From JAABYT01 sp964194585 (GTDB lineage: Bacteria > Pseudomonadota > Gammaproteobacteria > HK1): a stretch of DNA of 8,383 nt. Made by a program: the position numbers and the translations under genes. The notes under the pieces are model-generated. The model was not told the origin of the DNA. It did no database searches and saw nothing but the letters and a program-made list of their open reading frames with translations. Location: NCBI GenBank assembly GCA_964194585.1, contig CAXMNG010000150.1, positions 1 through 8,383 on the forward strand. Direction: 5' to 3'. Of this stretch, positions 6,212-8,383 are shown piece by piece (the stretch's first letter is position 1; each line of letters starts with the position of its first letter).

Positions 6212-7417
6212 ATGAGCATTAGACGCGGGCGCAATTTTCTGTTGTCGCCGGGGCCCACCAACATTCCCGACCGCGTGCTGCGTGCGATGCAGAGGCCGTC
6301 CATCGACCTGCACTCGGAGGAACTCGTCGGGCTCGCCAGATCCTGCCTCGACGATCTGAAACCGATATTCCGCACCCGCGAGGGCGAGACGTTCATCTTC
6401 GCTGCCAACGGCCACGGCGCGTGGGAGTCGGCGTTGAGCAACAGCCTGTCGCCGGGGGATCGCATCCTGGTATTCGAGACCGGGATTTTCGGCGAGGCCT
6501 GGGCAGGGATGGGAAAATCCCTGGGGCTGGTGCCGGAATTCCTCACCGGCGACTGGCGCCACGGCATCAATGCGCAAGCCCTGGAAGACCGGCTACGCGC
6601 GGACAAGGCGCACGAATTTAAAGCCATCCTCATGGTGCAGACGGACACGGCGACCGGCATCACCAGCGACGTGGCCGCCGTTCGAGAGGCCATCGACAAC
6701 GCCGGGCACCCGGCCCTGTTCCTGGTCGACGCGGTTGCCTCCCTGGCGGCCACGGACTTCCGCATGGATGACTGGAAAGTGGACGTGGCGGTGGGGGCGT
6801 CGCAGAAGGCGTTGATGTCACCGCCGGGCCTGAGCTTCGTGGCGGTGAGTCCCAAGGCCCTGGAGCACGCGGACAAGGCCACTCTGCCCCGCCACTACTG
6901 GGACTGGCGCCGGCGCCTGGATGAGGAGGCCTACATGTGGTTCTGCGGCACGGCGCCGGAGCACCTGCTGTTCGCGCTCCGCGAGGCCATCGACATGATC
7001 CAGGAAGAAGGCCTCGACAACATCTTTCGCCGCCACCAGCGACTCGCCGATGCCGTGCGCGCCGGCATCAACGTATGGGCCGAAGGTGGCGCCGTGGAAC
7101 TGAATGCGCTGATCCCGAAGGAACAATCGAACTCGGTGTCCACCATCCGCGTGGACGAGCGCTACGGCGCCGACCGCATTCGCGAAACTTGCGAGAATCG
7201 GCTCAATACATCCCTGGGCGGCGGCCTCGGACGATTGTCGGGAAAAGCATTCCGCATCGGCCACATGGGTGACATCAACGAGCCCATGATGCTGGGCGCC
7301 CTGGGAAGCGTGGAGCTGGCCCTGGAGATGTGCGGCGCGCCCCACGGCAAGGGCAGCGTGACGGCGGCCATCGCAACGCTGGCGGACACCAAGGGTCCGG
7401 CCCTGGCAGCGGACTGA
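6212..7417 (+). CDS. Class V PLP aminotransferase, alanine/serine-glyoxylate type
   Basis: A 401-residue fold-type I aminotransferase. The opening RGRNFLLSPGPTNIPDRVLRAM (5-26) is the signature of the alanine-glyoxylate/serine-glyoxylate group. Asp173 in LVDAVAS binds the PLP ring nitrogen, Lys199 in GASQKALMSPPG is the PLP lysine, and Arg348 in KAFRIGHMGD should bind the substrate carboxylate. The usual HNETATG is QTDTATG (143-149), and NGHGAWE (66-72) stands where serine-glyoxylate enzymes have SGTGIWE, so this is a side branch and the donor is uncertain. Glyoxylate is the likely acceptor. An in-frame TGA at 6206-6208 makes ATG 6212 the first possible start; no clear ribosome-binding site precedes it. 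It is divergent from the decarboxylase gene and tail to tail with the D-2-hydroxyacid dehydrogenase gene, which could reduce its oxoacid product. Confidence 0.88.
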   Translation: MSIRRGRNFLLSPGPTNIPDRVLRAMQRPSIDLHSEELVGLARSCLDDLKPIFRTREGETFIFAANGHGAWESALSNSLSPGDRILVFETGIFGEAWAGMGKSLGLVPEFLTGDWRHGINAQALEDRLRADKAHEFKAILMVQTDTATGITSDVAAVREAIDNAGHPALFLVDAVASLAATDFRMDDWKVDVAVGASQKALMSPPGLSFVAVSPKALEHADKATLPRHYWDWRRRLDEEAYMWFCGTAPEHLLFALREAIDMIQEEGLDNIFRRHQRLADAVRAGINVWAEGGAVELNALIPKEQSNSVSTIRVDERYGADRIRETCENRLNTSLGGGLGRLSGKAFRIGHMGDINEPMMLGALGSVELALEMCGAPHGKGSVTAAIATLADTKGPALAAD

Positions 7418-7421
7418 TCGC

Positions 7422-7439
7422 CATCAATCAATATTGATG
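7422..7439. terminator. Small inverted repeat between convergent genes, possible weak terminator
   Basis: CATCAAT (7422-7428) and ATTGATG (7433-7439) flank CAAT, between the aminotransferase stop (7415-7417) and overlapping the dehydrogenase stop (7428-7430). The AT-rich stem is weak and no T run follows on either strand, so terminator function is doubtful. No other candidate is visible in the 10-base gap between the two genes. Confidence 0.2.
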
Positions 7440-8383
7440 CTTGCGACTCACGCGATTCATCAGGGGTCGGCCTTCGATGAATCGTTTCATGTTTCGAAAA
7501 ACCAGATCCAGCGTGCGCGGTGTGTACTCGTCGCGGTCATCGGATGAGCAGTGTGGCGTGATGACCAGGTTCGGCGTATGCCACAGAGGGGACGACGCCG
7601 GCAGCGGTTCCGGGTCGAAGACATCGAGCACGGCACTCATTTCACCCGCCTCGAGCCTCGCACGTAGCGCATCGTAGTCCACCAGATTCGCGCGGCTGTA
7701 GTTAACCAGGCCCGCGCCGGATTTCAGCATGGCGAGTTGGTGCGCACCGATCATATGGTGACTCGCGTCGGTGTGCGGTGCTGACACCAGCACGAAGTCC
7801 GCACGCGGCAACAGCGCGTGCAGGTTCTCCGGCTTGTGCATTTCGTCGACGTTGCGGCGCGGCTTCCCCGTGCGGCGAATGCCGAGCACCTGCATGCCTG
7901 CACGTTTGGCCCACGCCGCGACACCGCTGCCGATATGGCCTACACCGATGATCAACAGAGTCTTGCCGTCGATGCCGGTGTTGAAAACCTCCTGCCAACG
8001 CGCCCGTTGCTGATTGGCAATCATCTCGGGTAACCGGTTGTTGAGCATGAGGATCGCCATGAAAGCGTACTCCGTCGCCCGCTGAGCGTGCACGCCGCGA
8101 CTGTTGGTGAGCACCGCTCCTGACGGCAGCCAGTCGAGGGGCATCATGTGACTGACGCCGGCACCGTGAGTATGCACCCAGCGAAGATTGGGTCCGCGGT
8201 GGCGCAGGTCACGGCGATCGAAATCCCAGCAAAAGACCGCGTCCGCGGTGGCCAGCTCACGGTCGAGAATGTCACCTCCGTAGCCGATGCTGACGCGAAC
8301 CCGGGCGGAGATCTCCGGGTGGCGAGCGAGCGCGTCGCGCACGCGGCTCGCCGATATGTCGAAGACCTCGTTGACGTCGAGTG
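7428..8383 (-). CDS. D-isomer-specific 2-hydroxyacid dehydrogenase, partial at the 5' end
   Basis: The frame is open to the right edge, so the start lies outside the window; a GTG at 8342 is in frame, but LDVNEVFDISASRV upstream of it looks like real coding sequence. About 317 residues are visible, and the family is usually 310-340 long, so little is missing. Counting from the first full codon at the edge: Rossmann motif GVGHIG (146-151); Arg230 in NYSRANLVDYDAL, Glu258 in DVFDPEPLP and His277 in ITPHCSS form the catalytic trio. IRRTGKPRR after the second beta strand of the nucleotide fold has the Arg residues that often favour NADP(H). Family members reduce 2-oxoacids such as glyoxylate, hydroxypyruvate, pyruvate or phenylpyruvate to the D-hydroxyacid. 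Its convergent neighbour is a glyoxylate-type aminotransferase, so hydroxypyruvate or glyoxylate is a reasonable substrate guess. Confidence 0.87.
   Translation of the reverse strand, partial: LDVNEVFDISASRVRDALARHPEISARVRVSIGYGGDILDRELATADAVFCWDFDRRDLRHRGPNLRWVHTHGAGVSHMMPLDWLPSGAVLTNSRGVHAQRATEYAFMAILMLNNRLPEMIANQQRARWQEVFNTGIDGKTLLIIGVGHIGSGVAAWAKRAGMQVLGIRRTGKPRRNVDEMHKPENLHALLPRADFVLVSAPHTDASHHMIGAHQLAMLKSGAGLVNYSRANLVDYDALRARLEAGEMSAVLDVFDPEPLPASSPLWHTPNLVITPHCSSDDRDEYTPRTLDLVFRNMKRFIEGRPLMNRVSRKHQY

Noticed and set aside
6199..6222. Seven-codon frame MKLTNEH overlapping the aminotransferase start, as a leader peptide
   Set aside because: It has no ribosome-binding site, no attenuator hairpin and no run of regulatory codons; chance is sufficient.
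782..8383. Vancomycin-type resistance cluster (Ddl homologue, racemase and D-hydroxyacid dehydrogenase, as in VanA/VanT/VanH)
   Set aside because: The ligase keeps the omega-loop Tyr and DdlA-type KPANLGSSVG of D-Ala-D-Ala enzymes, the dehydrogenase is over 5 kb away on the other strand, and no VanX, VanY, VanR or VanS is present.

Overview
The window looks like chromosomal DNA of a GC-rich proteobacterium, most likely a gammaproteobacterium. I base this on base composition, a DdlA-type D-Ala ligase, dense packing, and metabolic genes that all have proteobacterial-type relatives. This is pattern recognition from memory, not a search. I see no tRNA, rRNA, CRISPR array, insertion sequence, integrase or phage gene. 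The window is almost entirely coding and no stretch above 300 bases lacks a gene.

Layout: (1) A pyridoxamine-phosphate-oxidase-like flavoprotein gene on the minus strand, cut by the left edge. (2) A 242-base divergent spacer holding a perfect 15-bp inverted repeat. (3) ddl (D-Ala-D-Ala ligase, plus). (4) A LysE/RhtB-type amino-acid exporter (minus, tail to tail with ddl). (5) An alanine-racemase-family gene (plus, divergent from the exporter) followed 76 bases later by a HAD phosphatase gene. (6) A thiamine-diphosphate 2-oxoacid decarboxylase resembling 5-guanidino-2-oxopentanoate decarboxylase (minus); its stop overlaps the HAD stop in a shared CTAG. (7) A class V aminotransferase of the alanine/serine-glyoxylate type (plus, divergent from the decarboxylase). 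(8) A D-2-hydroxyacid dehydrogenase (minus, tail to tail with the aminotransferase), cut by the right edge.

Working together: the left half carries D-amino-acid chemistry: a racemase-family enzyme, the ligase that makes D-Ala-D-Ala for peptidoglycan, and between them an amino-acid exporter. The right half handles 2-oxoacids and amino-group transfer. The aminotransferase and dehydrogenase could link amino acids to hydroxyacids through glyoxylate or hydroxypyruvate. The decarboxylase suggests breakdown of an arginine-derived 2-oxoacid. Strand changes at nearly every gene, so the only likely co-transcribed pair is racemase plus HAD.

The most unusual items are the racemase, which has substitutions at several positions normally conserved in alanine racemase, and the inverted repeat, whose left arm fills the spacer of a plausible promoter. 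I do not see a clearly new multi-gene system; the possible functional links are stated as inference.
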